Assembly (NCBI GenBank): GCA_003194525.1
Contig: NBIV01000052.1
Span: 62,001-126,000, forward strand
Direction of reading: 5' to 3'
DNA from: Gracilariopsis chorda
Taxonomy: Eukaryota > Rhodophyta > Florideophyceae > Gracilariales > Gracilariaceae
DNA: 64,000 nucleotides
The notes under the pieces were generated by a model. That model was not told the DNA's origin. It searched no databases and worked only from the letters and a program-made list of their open reading frames with translations. The position numbers and the translations under genes are program-made. Every line of letters begins with the position of its first letter. Within the stretch, counting starts at the first letter, position 1. Shown here in pieces: positions 51,611 through 63,500 of the stretch.

Positions 51611-54600
51611 ATGGATATAGAAGAGAAAAGCACGTTCAAAATAGAGAAACTTAATGGAGATAATTATTTCTCTTGGAAATTTCGCATGACAAATTACCTT
51701 AAGAAGAAGGGGTATTGGAAAGCTGTAGCAGAAGAGGAAAATAATGCTACTGCTAATGAAAAAGCATTAATAGATATTTGTTTATCAGTCGATGATAATC
51801 AAATAGTCTATGTTGAGTCATGCAAAACCGGTACAGAAGCCTGGAACGCCCTAGCAGAAGTGTACGAAAATAAGGCTATGGCGAACAAAATGGACACGGA
51901 GGAGCGCTTTACGTCAAAAAGGCTCCATGAGGGAGAATCAGCCAAACAACATATAGAAGAATTAAAACGTCTCAAAACAAAATTGAAACAGCTCGGGGTG
52001 GATAAAACAAAAGAAGAATATATCATGAGATTATTGCGTAGCTTACCAAAAAGCTATGAAAGTTTGGTTCTTACATTGGAAAATATAGCTGAAAAGCTAA
52101 GCATTGAAGAAATCCACGCTAGAATTTTGCGTGAAGAGTCCAGACAAAAATCGTCTGAAGAGCAAGAAAAATCTGGAAGTCTCCTACAGGGAAAAGTCAA
52201 CAATCAAAAATACAAATTTCCCTATAAATGTCACTACTGTGGAAAGAAAGGGCACAAAATTGCGGACTGTAGAAAACGCAAAAAGGATACGAAAAATTCT
52301 ACACAGCCCAACACGAGCAATATGTCCTCCGGAAATTTTTTGATGGCTGAACAAGACCAAAGAAAAGTCTATGGAACATGGTATATGGAATCTGGTGCAT
52401 CCTTCCACATGACCAATAATCGAAAGTGGTTTATGGAGGAAACTTTAAAAAGAACTGAGCCAGTTACCATCAGAATAGGAGATGGAACCCATGTCAAATC
52501 AACAGAAAAGGGAAACATACTTATGGAAATTTCTATGAATGGGTCTATGAAGACACTGCGTGTGCAAGATGTTTTATTTGTCCCGGAAATTGCTCCGAAC
52601 ATTTTATCTATTGGGCAAATTGATGAACGTGGACATCGAGTTTATTTTCAAAAAGGGTGGTGCACCGTTTTATCCAAATACTCAAATGAAAAACTCCTTC
52701 AGGTCAAGAAAGAAAATTCTACCTACTGCTTTAAGAGCTCCAAGAAGATCGAGGAAAATTATGTAGCATACTCAGCCACTATAACGGAGCAAGAACTTTG
52801 GCATGCCAGACTAGGACATGCTGGAAAATCAGTCTTAAGCCAAATCGTATCGAAGAAAACCGCAGATGGTGTTCCAGAAAAATTGGAACAAAAAGATATA
52901 AGTACATGCAAGGGATGTGTATTTGGGAAAATGAGTTCAAAATCATTTCCGTCATTAGGAAATTTTCAATCAAAGGGAAAATTAGAACTCATACACACGG
53001 ATCTTTGTGGACCTATGAGTACAAAATCCAAAGGACGAAAATTGTATTTCATAATCTTCACTGATGATTACACAAGAAAATCATTTGTGTATTTTCTCCG
53101 TACCAAAAACGAAGCATTTGAAAAAACCCGAGAATTTCTGACTATGGTGGAAAATCAAGAAGGAATTTCTATCAAACGAATTAGAAGTGATAGAGGGGGA
53201 GAATACTTTTCTAAGGCATTTGAAAATTATTTCAAACACAAAGTTATCATCCACGAGGGTACTGGAGCACACCAACCACAACAGAATGGTGTGGCGGAAA
53301 GAATTAACCGAACACTTTGTGAACAAGCAAGATGTATGCTTTACTTTCAGGACATTCCCAGAACGTTTTGGGCTGCAGCTATCCAAACTGCAAATGTGAT
53401 TAGGAATTTTGTTCCTACAAAACTTCTAGGCAATTGCAGTCCTCATGAAAAATGGTTCGGAAAGAAACCAAATATTTCTCATCTCAAAGTATTTGGGTGC
53501 AAGGCCTATGTTTTTATTCCAAATGATCATAGAAAGAAATGGGATGCCAAGTCAAGGCTGTGTACATTTTTGGGATACGAAGGTAGCAATTATCGCTTCA
53601 TGGACGATACAACCAGAAGAGTGGTTGTAAGTGGAACCGCAAAATTTCTAGAAGCCCCAAAAATAATCTCAATGGAAGAAGAAATTTCTTTTGAACCAGA
53701 AAACTCAAAAGAAAAAGAAGTAATGCCGAACACTGAAAAAGAAAATGATTCGGAAAATTCTGAGGCTTACAACCCACCTCCAGAAAATGAGCAAGCACCA
53801 GAAATTATCCCACGGAGAAGTGGGAGAACTAGAAGACAGCCAACATGGCTCACATATGAGCATGCTGATGAAAATGAGGATACTGCTGCCGGTGCAGTAA
53901 TGATGCTTGCAGACGAAACGGAACCAAATAATGTACAGGAGGCCCTGTCAGGGGTTCAGAAAATTTATTGGACATCTGCAATGGAAAGAGAAATTAATTC
54001 TTTATACGAGAATAATACTTGGAAACTGGTCCCTCGAAAATCAGACATGCATATTTTGCAACCAAAATGGTTTTTCAAGATAAAACCCGAAACCAAGAAT
54101 CAAGAGAAAATATTCAAGGCAAGACTGGTGTGCAAAGGGTATCAGCAAAAATATGGCATTGATTATTTTGAGACGTACGCTCCAGTTGTACGCATGGCTT
54201 CTTTACGGACTATGCTGGCTGTAGCACTCCAACAAAAAATGTTCATCACCCAGATGGATGTTAAAACAGCGTTCTTAAATGGAGTGTTGGAGGAAGAAAT
54301 TTTTATGGAACAGCCTGAGGGTTTTATTGACTCGAAAAATCCTAATCACATCTGCAAGCTAACGAAGGCGATGTATGGACTAAAACAGGCGCCAAGAGCG
54401 TGGTACAAAATGATTAGCTCGGTTTTGAGCAACATGAAATTTTCGAAAGCTCATGGAGACAGTGGAATATTTGTCGCAAATATTGCTGACCATGAAGTAT
54501 TTATTTCACTATATGTCGATGACATAGTACTGGCAAGTGAAAGTCCAAAGATGTTAAATTTTGTGAAGCAAGAACTAATTTCTAAATTTCAAATGAAGGA

Positions 54601-55468
54601 TCTTGGAGAAATTCGGCTTGTACTAGGCATTGAAATCGACTATAATCGAGAAAAAGGAATTCTGAAATTATGTCAAAGTGTCTACGCAAGAACTGTGCTT
54701 AACCGATTTAATATGGAGAACTGCAAAGAAATTAATACACCCTTGGAGGCGAACAGTACTTTACAAAAATGTGGAACTGATGAAATAATTACGGGCGTTC
54801 CCTACAGAGAATTAATTGGTTCACTTATGTATCTTATGCTAGGGACGCGTCCTGATTTAGCATATGCAGTTGGAAAATTAAGTCAGTTTTCTGAAGAGCA
54901 TTGCACAGAACATTGGAAATCATGCAAAAGGGTTCTTAGGTATATTCAGAAGACAAAAGATTTTTGTCTCGTCTACAGAAAATCTACCAACCCGTCACTA
55001 CATGTCTACAGTGATGCCAGTTGGGGAAATACGGAAAACAGAAAATCAGTTTCTGGATATGCTACATTTTATGGAAATTGTTTACTGTCGTGGAGCAGTC
55101 GAAAGCAAAATTGTGTGGCATTGTCATCCACAGAGGCCGAATTAATTGCAGTTACAGAGGCAGTCAAAGAAGGGAAATGGTTGGCAAAAATCATGAAGGA
55201 TCTTAAAACTACTGAAGAACAAGCTATTCAAATTTTTGTTGACAACCAGTCTACAATTGCAATTTCAAAAATGGAAGGAAGCCATGGAAAATCAAAGCAC
55301 ATTGCTATACGGCATTTCTATATTCAGGACTGCTTGAAAAATGAAGAAGTGAAAATTACATACTGTCCTACCGAACATATGGCAGCTGATATTATTACAA
55401 AGTCTCTACAGAAGAACAAGCATTGGTTTTTTATGGACATGTTGGGTCTTAAGCAGTTATCAAGTTGA
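51611..55468 (+). CDS. outer copia gag-pol polyprotein, looks whole
   Basis: 1285 residues in one frame from the ATG at 51611. Order: gag with the UBN2-type core (about residues 10-190, FKIEKLNGDNYFSWKFRM), zinc knuckle CHYCGKKGHKIADC (about 206-219), protease around WYMESGASFHMTNN (about 258-271), GAG-pre-integrase ELWHARLGHAGKSVL (about 395), integrase with IHTDLCGPM, SDRGGEYFSKAFENYF and NGVAERINRTL, reverse transcriptase with QMDVKTAFLNGVLEEEIFM and SLYVDDIVLASE, and RNase H with HVYSDASWGNTENRKSVSG and ALSSTEAELIAV. The length and order are those of a complete Ty1/copia protein. Gag and pol are a single frame, as in many copia elements. AT-rich codon use contrasts with the GC-rich host genes. 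Confidence 0.95.
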   Translation: MDIEEKSTFKIEKLNGDNYFSWKFRMTNYLKKKGYWKAVAEEENNATANEKALIDICLSVDDNQIVYVESCKTGTEAWNALAEVYENKAMANKMDTEERFTSKRLHEGESAKQHIEELKRLKTKLKQLGVDKTKEEYIMRLLRSLPKSYESLVLTLENIAEKLSIEEIHARILREESRQKSSEEQEKSGSLLQGKVNNQKYKFPYKCHYCGKKGHKIADCRKRKKDTKNSTQPNTSNMSSGNFLMAEQDQRKVYGTWYMESGASFHMTNNRKWFMEETLKRTEPVTIRIGDGTHVKSTEKGNILMEISMNGSMKTLRVQDVLFVPEIAPNILSIGQIDERGHRVYFQKGWCTVLSKYSNEKLLQVKKENSTYCFKSSKKIEENYVAYSATITEQELWHARLGHAGKSVLSQIVSKKTADGVPEKLEQKDISTCKGCVFGKMSSKSFPSLGNFQSKGKLELIHTDLCGPMSTKSKGRKLYFIIFTDDYTRKSFVYFLRTKNEAFEKTREFLTMVENQEGISIKRIRSDRGGEYFSKAFENYFKHKVIIHEGTGAHQPQQNGVAERINRTLCEQARCMLYFQDIPRTFWAAAIQTANVIRNFVPTKLLGNCSPHEKWFGKKPNISHLKVFGCKAYVFIPNDHRKKWDAKSRLCTFLGYEGSNYRFMDDTTRRVVVSGTAKFLEAPKIISMEEEISFEPENSKEKEVMPNTEKENDSENSEAYNPPPENEQAPEIIPRRSGRTRRQPTWLTYEHADENEDTAAGAVMMLADETEPNNVQEALSGVQKIYWTSAMEREINSLYENNTWKLVPRKSDMHILQPKWFFKIKPETKNQEKIFKARLVCKGYQQKYGIDYFETYAPVVRMASLRTMLAVALQQKMFITQMDVKTAFLNGVLEEEIFMEQPEGFIDSKNPNHICKLTKAMYGLKQAPRAWYKMISSVLSNMKFSKAHGDSGIFVANIADHEVFISLYVDDIVLASESPKMLNFVKQELISKFQMKDLGEIRLVLGIEIDYNREKGILKLCQSVYARTVLNRFNMENCKEINTPLEANSTLQKCGTDEIITGVPYRELIGSLMYLMLGTRPDLAYAVGKLSQFSEEHCTEHWKSCKRVLRYIQKTKDFCLVYRKSTNPSLHVYSDASWGNTENRKSVSGYATFYGNCLLSWSSRKQNCVALSSTEAELIAVTEAVKEGKWLAKIMKDLKTTEEQAIQIFVDNQSTIAISKMEGSHGKSKHIAIRHFYIQDCLKNEEVKITYCPTEHMAADIITKSLQKNKHWFFMDMLGLKQLSS

Positions 55469-55475
55469 GAGGGGG

Positions 55476-55759
55476 TGTTGTAGAAGCATCTAGAAGCTTC
55501 TAGGAAGCAACTAGAAACTGCTAATATCTAGAGACTTCTAGAAGGTTCTTTAGAAGAAATTATGTAGAAGTATTTTATGCTTTATGATAGAAACTATTAG
55601 AAGTTCTAGAAGACTATAGAAAATTATGAGAACACTATATAAGAAAGAATTGCAGACCAGGTTTGATGAATGATAGAAGTCAAGCCGAGTCATCGAGATA
55701 AAACAACAGTGCGTTTACTCAAGTTTATCCTAAGCTCTGTACTACACCTACTTACAATA
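55476..55759 (+). repeat. outer copia 3' LTR
   Basis: 284 bp, nearly identical to 45837-46120, preceded by GAGAGGGGG. Confidence 0.9.
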
Positions 55760-55971
55760 CTCGGAAGCTGGTGAAGAACTAAATGACCCATCGGTGCAGA
55801 CTCAGAACACAGAATCCGAATCCCATTCAAAGCGGTTCATAATAATCTCCTTTGGAATGCCCACGTAAAAAAGCTCTTTAAAAGTGCCAATGCGTGCGGT
55901 TTGCGCACTCCAGGTATACTCTTCGATACGATCTGCGTTAATATGGGATAAAGTGAAGCAAAAAGAATAGG

Positions 55972-58480
55972 TCAAGGACGGCGTCGCGTTTGGACGTTTT
56001 GCGAATAATAAAACCTTGCGAAAAAGGCAACGCTAGCGACATGTTGATGTAGACGGCAATTTGAATGCGTCCGAGGCGGCTCTGAATGCATCTCGGGCAA
56101 TAAGTGGCCTTGGCAGATGGTTGTCACTCCGGATATGCACAATGATGCGTAATTCGTCTTTGGTGGTAACTTGATCAGATCTTCGTGATCCATGGAGGCT
56201 GTTACACCGAAGGTGAAATAAGAACTTAAACCAAGTAGCACAATACGCGCCAACGTCACGCGCAAAATTTGAAGCGCATCCATAGGAAACAATGCGCTTC
56301 ATAAGCTCAGGCAAGCAGTCAGCCTGTGCCGCCGTAGGAGGATTTTCAGTGCCAACTTTGCGAGCGTAGCAGAAGAAAACATCTTTCAAGGCCTTGAAAG
56401 TTATGAGAGAAGGTCTACTTTGATGTTTACGATACCACTACACAGCGGAAAGGTACTCGGGAACCAAAGTCGCCCTGAATTTGCCCTGCAAAGCTAGGTA
56501 CCCAGCAAAGGCTATTACGTCATCTTCGTTCGACTTCAGAAGATTTTAGGACTTCGCCTTGCAAAACACGAACCATATTTGAGATTGTACGGAGCACGTG
56601 CGCCTCGTGGTGGCGGAAAGTCCTTGTTCGGCGACCAGTTTTGTGGCTAGGTCGCCACCGCCACTCATGTCATTCTTTGCTGATGTAGCCAGAATGGAAC
56701 GCCGTAATCTAGACGGATAATCCTTCAGCACCTGATCTGGGCCAAAACAACTGACTACTGATTTGCGGAAGGCCTGTTGATCAGAAGCGAGTATTGCATA
56801 TCCCGTGGGTGCACAACTGTCATTTGGATGAGCTTAGGAATCTATTGCTGGTTGGGCCAGTACGGTGCTAAGAGCACACTCTTTGCTTTCTCTCGATCAA
56901 TCTTGTCAACGAAGAGAGGGAGCAGGTCAAACTGGGGCCTCCACAGGTAGCACAGCCGCTGGTGCCATAGCTGCTACGGGTACCCCATAACATACTTCCT
57001 TATCACTTCCAGTTCTTTGCCGAGAAGACGACTCCAGAAGACGTGGCAGTCGAAGGCGTATTCGCGCTTCAACGCGAGAGAGATGCGCGTGGTCGAGCGA
57101 ACTTTGTGCAGCAGCCATATTCGAGAGCGTCTGTCCGCGAAGCGGTTCACTGCGTTTGGAAGCTAATGAGTTTCCATCTCTATTTCGAGTACGTGAAGAA
57201 CCTGGCGCAACTTTCTCACTTTGGACATGAGTGGACGGGATGCACAGACCATTAAATTGAGCACCAGAGCTACGCCTTGGATGTCCTCTGCACAAGAACC
57301 TTCTGAACATGTTCCTGAGACAGGTGGGAGGCGAAGTGATGGATCATCAGCAGGCGGACCGCTCTTAATTCTCGAAGCAATATCGATTAGACCCGGTCTT
57401 CTCCTCTACATAAACCGCGACCTTTCCACCAACCTGAACTGCCTCTGTGCAAGCCTTTGCGTGGAGTTTCGCCGTAGACTACGTCCAATGCCTAGCTGTA
57501 CAAACTGAGTTGTGCTGGCATGGGATGCATGGCCCGACCCTCTCCTCGGGAAAATGAGCCCCAGTACCGGAGGTCTCGGAGTGACTATCACGACAATCGA
57601 ACACGGGGCTCTCTTTGGTGAAGCTTGTGAGGTCGATATGTTGCCGTCTTCATAACCCCTTAGAACAAACGCGTGTAGAATCGCGCGAAAGAGCAATGAA
57701 AGGGTGACGCAAACTCCGCAGAACTGTTTTAACGATGCCAGTGGCACAGATCGACGGTGCAAGAGGGCTAGTCTCAGGGGTACACATTCCAACTTGTGTG
57801 GTGAGACTTGGACGACCAACTTTGCGGTGTCTACACAGAATCTCAAGCGGGTCAGCTGCTGCGTTTGTTGCCATTTGCCTTTCGACAGAGGCGTGGTTAT
57901 ACCAAGGCACTTCAGAAGTCGAACCAGTTTTTTCCACACCCTATCGCAGTCTACAGGAGTTGACACTCGATCTAGCGAGGAAAAAGCCAGGAGAAATCCT
58001 TCTATGTAAGCCGGCAAGTGGTAACCGATGGTGCACCTTGTGTTTCACCAACGGCTTCAGTATCATTTTGAACTACCATGCCGACCTCCCCCAACCAAAA
58101 ATGGGAGCTAGGCATCGAAAGTAACGCGTTCCATAGCCAAGCAAGAAACAGTTTCTCATATTTGGATATAGAAAAAAGACTCAGTAGCCTCCTTCGATAC
58201 CCTAGAACATGAGATAATCGTCTTTTTGGAGGTCGTGCGCGAAGCATGTTGGTGGTGCCTTCTGGGCCAGTATTTGGTTTCCGAGAAAGATTGCTGAAAA
58301 CGAGAGGCATTCCTACCCCCTCGGCATCTGGAAGCCAGACTTTGAAAGCAGAGGAAACCATTTTTCCTTGACTCACTTGACCGATGGCGTACTCCTCTGT
58401 TACCCTCTCGTATATTTTCTCCGCCACTTCTCGTGAAGTCGTGCAATGGGTTGTTCATCAGAACGGGTTTATGGAGCACA
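55972..58480 (-). mobile_element. DIRS-like (tyrosine-recombinase) retroelement fossil
   Basis: On the minus strand a reverse transcriptase/RNase H region runs from about 58430 to 57100. It includes AYIEGFLLAFSS at the YLDD position, CLGITTPLSKGKWQ, QLTRLRFCVDTAKLVVQVS, and an RNase H end with NRFADRLSNM. It is followed at about 56730-56040 by sequence like the N-terminal part of a tyrosine recombinase (LSATTRRTCSVQSQIWFVFC and a following helical part). RT-RH followed by a tyrosine recombinase instead of an integrase is the DIRS plan. It is strongly degenerate, with about ten or more breaks, and old. No terminal repeats were found. The recombinase call is less certain than the RT call. Confidence 0.55.
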
Positions 58481-60501
58481 ATGACGTGCTAGCGCAGTAG
58501 GCGGTGAAACGGGCAAAATAATTGGCGCACTGACCTTGGACGTCCCTCCAAGGATGCCTCCGATCCTTCGTCTTCCACGCCGGATCGGGCTTTATATACT
58601 GCATACAATGGTATTGGTTTCTGTACTACTCATGTAGTACAAGCCTTCTTGCTGTTTCCACGATTTCAAAAGGCTGGTCTTACTACAAGGCAGCTCAGCT
58701 ACGTGCAGTTCACGCTCTACCCGCTTGAAGCCTCTCACGGCTAACCCATTCTCTCACTGCAAGCCACCACAGTTGCGTCCACTTCAAGCTCTTCCCGCTG
58801 GAAGACAACCGCGGTACCTTCAGCTATGCCTTTCCTTCTATCCTATGTCAGGCATACGAAACCGAGTGCGTAGAAATCAACAGGGATACATGTCTCGCTG
58901 TGATTCGAGAATGTTTGGAAGTAGTATAACTTCGGGAAATGGAACCGTTGGCAATTTGATGGTCCCGTACTTCACCAACCATACCTTATACGGGGTATGC
59001 TGAGCAGTGGAAGCCACATTTATGCCCTCCAAGAGTTTTGGTGGAAAGCAGACATTTCCCAAGATCCGCTTTGACACTTTGTTCTAATATCTCTCTCACT
59101 TCTTGGACAAGCCGCTGGCTTTTGCTGCTTCATTCCTACCAAAACCAAGAGATGCCTGAGGCGATGCAGAGCTTTGTTAAATCCTTAACAGCCTCTATGC
59201 AACAAGAGTAGTGAGACAAGTGACTAGGATGTGGAGGCTTCATTCTCTGACTGGTCGATGGTGTTCCCTCTCTCCGCATCTTTCTTTCCTCCGGACTCTA
59301 TACCGTTCATAGTGCACAAAATGTCTCCGGTACAAGACCGATTACAACGGCTTACAGCCAAATCAGCCCGATTAGAAGTTACAGCTGTTCCGATTTCAAC
59401 CTCTTCATTCATTACTGTTGCACTCTACCTCCAAACGAGAAGAAAGGGTCTCACCAGCAGTCCTATATGATTTGGAATGCACATCGTCATGTCCTAGTTG
59501 TAACACCATGAGTGAAACGAGCTAGTATCGTTCTACAGCGGAAAGTAACGTTCTGTTACACTACTTCAGGAAGGACTGCCATTGTCGTGCCATTTCAAGC
59601 CCTTGCTTGAAGATATATTCCAAGCACTGGCTTCGCATTTTCTCGACTCCAAACCCCACCCTAAGCTCTTTATGGGCTATGGTAAGCGTTCTATTTTAAC
59701 AAGGGATATTGTCGTGAAATAATACGTTACAAAAAAAGGGGCGGCCTGTAGTGGTAGCTAGGGGCGGCCCAAAAAGGATGATTTCTTTGCTTAGAGAGGT
59801 ACATTTGATGATAATAATGGGTTGGGGAACAGACGAGAGGCGAAGGCTGAGCTCTGTTCCCTCCTTTTATACTCATATAGAAAGACGCTAGTCGTCTTTC
59901 TCGGTAGTTAGATTCCTAACATGCTCGCATGAATGCGGCATTGTGAGCAGGCATCACACCATCCTCGGGGATGGTGAGAAGACAATACGCTTTCTCACCA
60001 TCTCCAAGGATGTTGAAATGGTACGTTCCATCCCCTCTTTCCTCACTGTCTGCCAAGGACGGTTAGCGGAGCTTCATCCTCATATTCAATTCTCTTCTCG
60101 TATGACTTACAATTGTCGCACAAAATCAAGTCTAACAAGTTGATAAATATCTAAAACGCATTTAGAAATACTTAATATTTGGTTCAAAGCATCACAGTTC
60201 TTACTTACATTTGGAAAAAAATCGGCAGGATTGTTGGCGAAGGTGATATACCCAACATCAGAAATGTCGTGGTTCGATTAGGCTTCATTAACTGCAGAAA
60301 TTTCGATCATTAGTCGCTTTTCAGGTGTCGATGAGCTTTTTTCAGTACATCGAAAAAACTTTTTGAGTCATTAAGCATTGTGACTGGAATTTATTTTCCA
60401 ATTATTGACTCTAAGTCATGAATATTGCAGTTATTGAACTTGTCCACGAGAATAATAATGAATCCGATCTACGATGAATTTTCTGCATTGTTGGCAAATG
60501 A
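58481..60501. other. no gene recognised
   Basis: Mixed sequence without a defensible frame. A minus-strand stretch near 59077-58877 (VKYGTIKLPTVPFPEVIL) is protein-like but unassigned. From about 59750 to 60050 there are several hairpins, including AGAAAGACG/CGTCTTTCT (about 59879-59901) and GGTGAGAA/TTCTCACC arms near 59969-60000, as in an LTR. This may be the 3' LTR region of the copia fossil that follows. Confidence 0.35.
59205..59400. repeat. CCGATT-box repeat, copy 2
   Basis: TTCTCTGACTGGTCGA (about 59243-59258) is followed by three or four CCGATT/CCGATTA boxes (59337-59395), like 41708-41960. Confidence 0.4.
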
Positions 60502-63500
60502 TTAATCGTAATATACCTTGAGGCGAAGTGAATTGCTACCAAGTTTCACCCATTTCAGATTTACATTTTGACTTTGCTGAATATTTTTTACGACTTTGTT
60601 GATGTTCTTCACATCTTCGCTTGAGAAAGATTGTTCCGTAGCTTGAGCAGCCATGTTGACAGCACAGCAGATGTTTTGTCGCGTTTGATTCAACCAAGCA
60701 AGTTTGTGTCTCAATGAACGGAAATCAGAAAAGTTGCAATCTTTCGGAAGAATTTGCAATCTTTTGGTATACTGTTCCTGACTTAGTGAAAATCCGTTAC
60801 TGGTTGTGCGTATTTTTACGCCTACAAATAAAGCGGAATCCATTTCCAAGTCCTTTGATTCAAATTTCTGAATGGTGAGGGTTGCCTGTTGCAGGAATTG
60901 ATCGGTTCCACATTGAAGAAGGTCATCTACGTAAACACCCGTTAATCCAGTTAAACTTGACTTTTCGTGTTTCATAAATAGTGACAAATCTACTTTTGTC
61001 GGTTTCATTCCTAGGTCTTCTTTCAAATGAGTTGTTATTGTTCTGTACCAATAGTCTCCAGAGTCTGAGAGTCCATAGAGAGGGCGGACAAGTTCCAACA
61101 ACATGTCTGCTGGAAGGTCCAATTCTTTTGGAGGCTTCAAGTATACTTTACGCATGAGTTTCTGTGCGGATTGTAAGTATGCTTGGCGAACATCTGTGTT
61201 CCATACTCTAAATCCAAGAATAGCGGCAATGGTAATTAGAATTCGTGTTGAGTATTGTCTTAGATTAGGTTAATTGTGTACAAGAAGAGCTTTTTCTGGA
61301 TCTTTGTGCCTTTGGGCGACAAATCTGGCTTTGAATATTTCTTCATCAGTTTTTGGGTTTTTGATGGCGAGCACAAATCTTCCAGTGAGATTATTGGCGT
61401 CTTCTGACACTTCTTCTTGTCTAATGACTATCCAAGTTCCGCGCGATACTAATCCTGCCAGCGCTTTTCGTTTAGCTTCACTGAATGCTGGTAGGTTCCG
61501 ACGGTGATCGGAAGGACCTAACACTTCAGTGATTTGAACATCATAGAGTTCAAAATCACCAGGAAGTATTGGTTGGAGACAAGTAAGAAGATTGTTAATT
61601 AGTTCGTCACGGTGGAAGGGTTGGACTTGCGCAATAGAATGTTGGACTGTTTCTCCATTGCAGTTAATGAAGACCTGCTTGTCATTAATTTTCACAATTC
61701 TGAAGGGTCCAGTACACTTTATTGGCTTCAAGTCCTCCCGATAAACAAGAAATTCTTGTCCAATCTTCAAGGTTGTCCATGCGGCAGATGGAATGCGAGC
61801 GACGATTGCACGGCGCAAACGAAGCTCCGAACTGATGGTTTCCATCTCAGTGCGCGCAATTGGACGAGCTCTCATTCGCTTTTCATGATTTGGAAGTTCT
61901 GTGCTAAAGAGCGGGAAGCAGGGACGAACTCCAAATACGAGTAGCGAAGGTACTAGTCCTTCGGGGTTCATTGTATCATTCATAGCCTTGACAGCAAGTC
62001 GAAGGGCTAAGGCGATGGGGACATCAGGCTCGCTGTATCGAAACTTTTGGTAGATACGACGTAAGGGTTCATGGTACCGTTCACCGGTTCCAAGGGAATT
62101 ATGACTTTCAACGCCTGAGAACTGTAAGCAGCCATGCTTGTCAGTTCTTTCCATCGAGCGGATGTGAATTGTTTGGCTTCATCCAGTCTCATCTTGTCTG
62201 GATAGCCGGTGTATAACGTGGCCCAACAACCGATAAATGCGTACCAGATTGCTTCATTGGTCTGACTCTTGAGGAAAACTGCAGAGCTGAAGTGCGTTTG
62301 TGTGTCAACAACGTGTAGAACTGACATTTTGTCCAAGAACATAAGATCCAAAGCAATTTCACTGTTGAATATTATTTTGCCTGGAATGGATACTTGGAAG
62401 GACTGTGGCCGGGGTGTAAAACGTTGCCACGTTGGCACGTGGCACATGATTTTGAGATATGCTCGATGAGTTTTTTTGTCTCAACCGTGGCATCTTCTGG
62501 CTTTGCACGGGAGATCCAGTTGAAAAGCTTGTTTGCGCTTGGATGGTAGAAGTGCATATGCATTTTTCGGAGTTTACTCTTTGTGTAAAGAATCTCAGAG
62601 AAGTCCCATTCGAATTACATATGACCGATTTTCCGCGTGATTGGTATCGACCAATTGAACTTCTTGCTGAGTAGCATGTTGTCCACGTTGTCAGGTACAA
62701 GAGCGTGTAAGTCCAAGATATCCAGTCCAATAAGAAGAGGTACAGAGGCGTCGATGACGTCAATCTCAAGTGGAAGAAAAGTGTTGCCAGGTATTGGAAT
62801 GCGTACTTGCATGGTTCCACGGCTGAAGTATATGCTATCTCCAAATTTAAAAGCTTTGTTGGAGTGATTCAGCTTAAATGGAATCCCTACACGTTTACAG
62901 TACGCTTGGGCTTGTTGTTTTCTTACTACAGATTGTTGTGCGCTAGAATCCAAACATGCGCCTTGAAATTCGCGTCGGTTTCTGTCGAATGAGCTTGTCT
63001 TCACGTTGTGAATATCAACAAGGTGCCAACGAGGTGTTCGAGAACTGTATTGTGCTTAATTTCGTGTACAAAAACGAATGATTCGAGGTGAAACATTGGA
63101 GGACTTGTCTGGTCCTTTCTTGTTCTGCTGCTTGGGAGGAGCACTACGGAAGAAATCGTTAGTACTCCCAGTTAAAAATCCTCAAGGCAATTCGAGAGGG
63201 AAGGTTCACTACTCTGCGCTCCAAAATTAGATGCAAAGAATTGTTCGGAAGGATGAGACTTTTCGTCATTTGCATTATTGTCTGCCGTTTCATTGCAAGC
63301 AAAGATAGTTTCCGTGCTTTCAAATTCATCGGCATCACTGGACTCCTCGAGTTGTTGGTAGATTTCGTACAGGACGCGTTTCAAAGCCTTATTCTGGTCC
63401 TTATATCCATTGCGTTACAAATATTGCACACGGCTGGCAGCATTATTCGTGAGTTCCTTGCGTTGCCTGCAATCGGCAATTACGTGTCCCGGCTTTCCAC

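Larger units (their letters stand above)
45837..55759 (+). mobile_element. Ty1/copia element, looks whole, host of a nested insertion
   Basis: Outer copia element. LTRs of 284 bp (45837-46120 and 55476-55759) differ at about two positions. A perfect 5-bp duplication CTCGG flanks it (45832-45836, 55760-55764). A primer-binding site follows the 5' LTR directly, a polypurine tract (GAGAGGGGG) precedes the 3' LTR, and one long gag-pol frame lies at 51611-55468. The 5' leader is interrupted by a second, antisense copia element (46327-51547, with ACAGT duplications). Without that insertion it would be about 4.7 kb. The gag-pol frame looks whole and the insertion is young. Confidence 0.95.
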
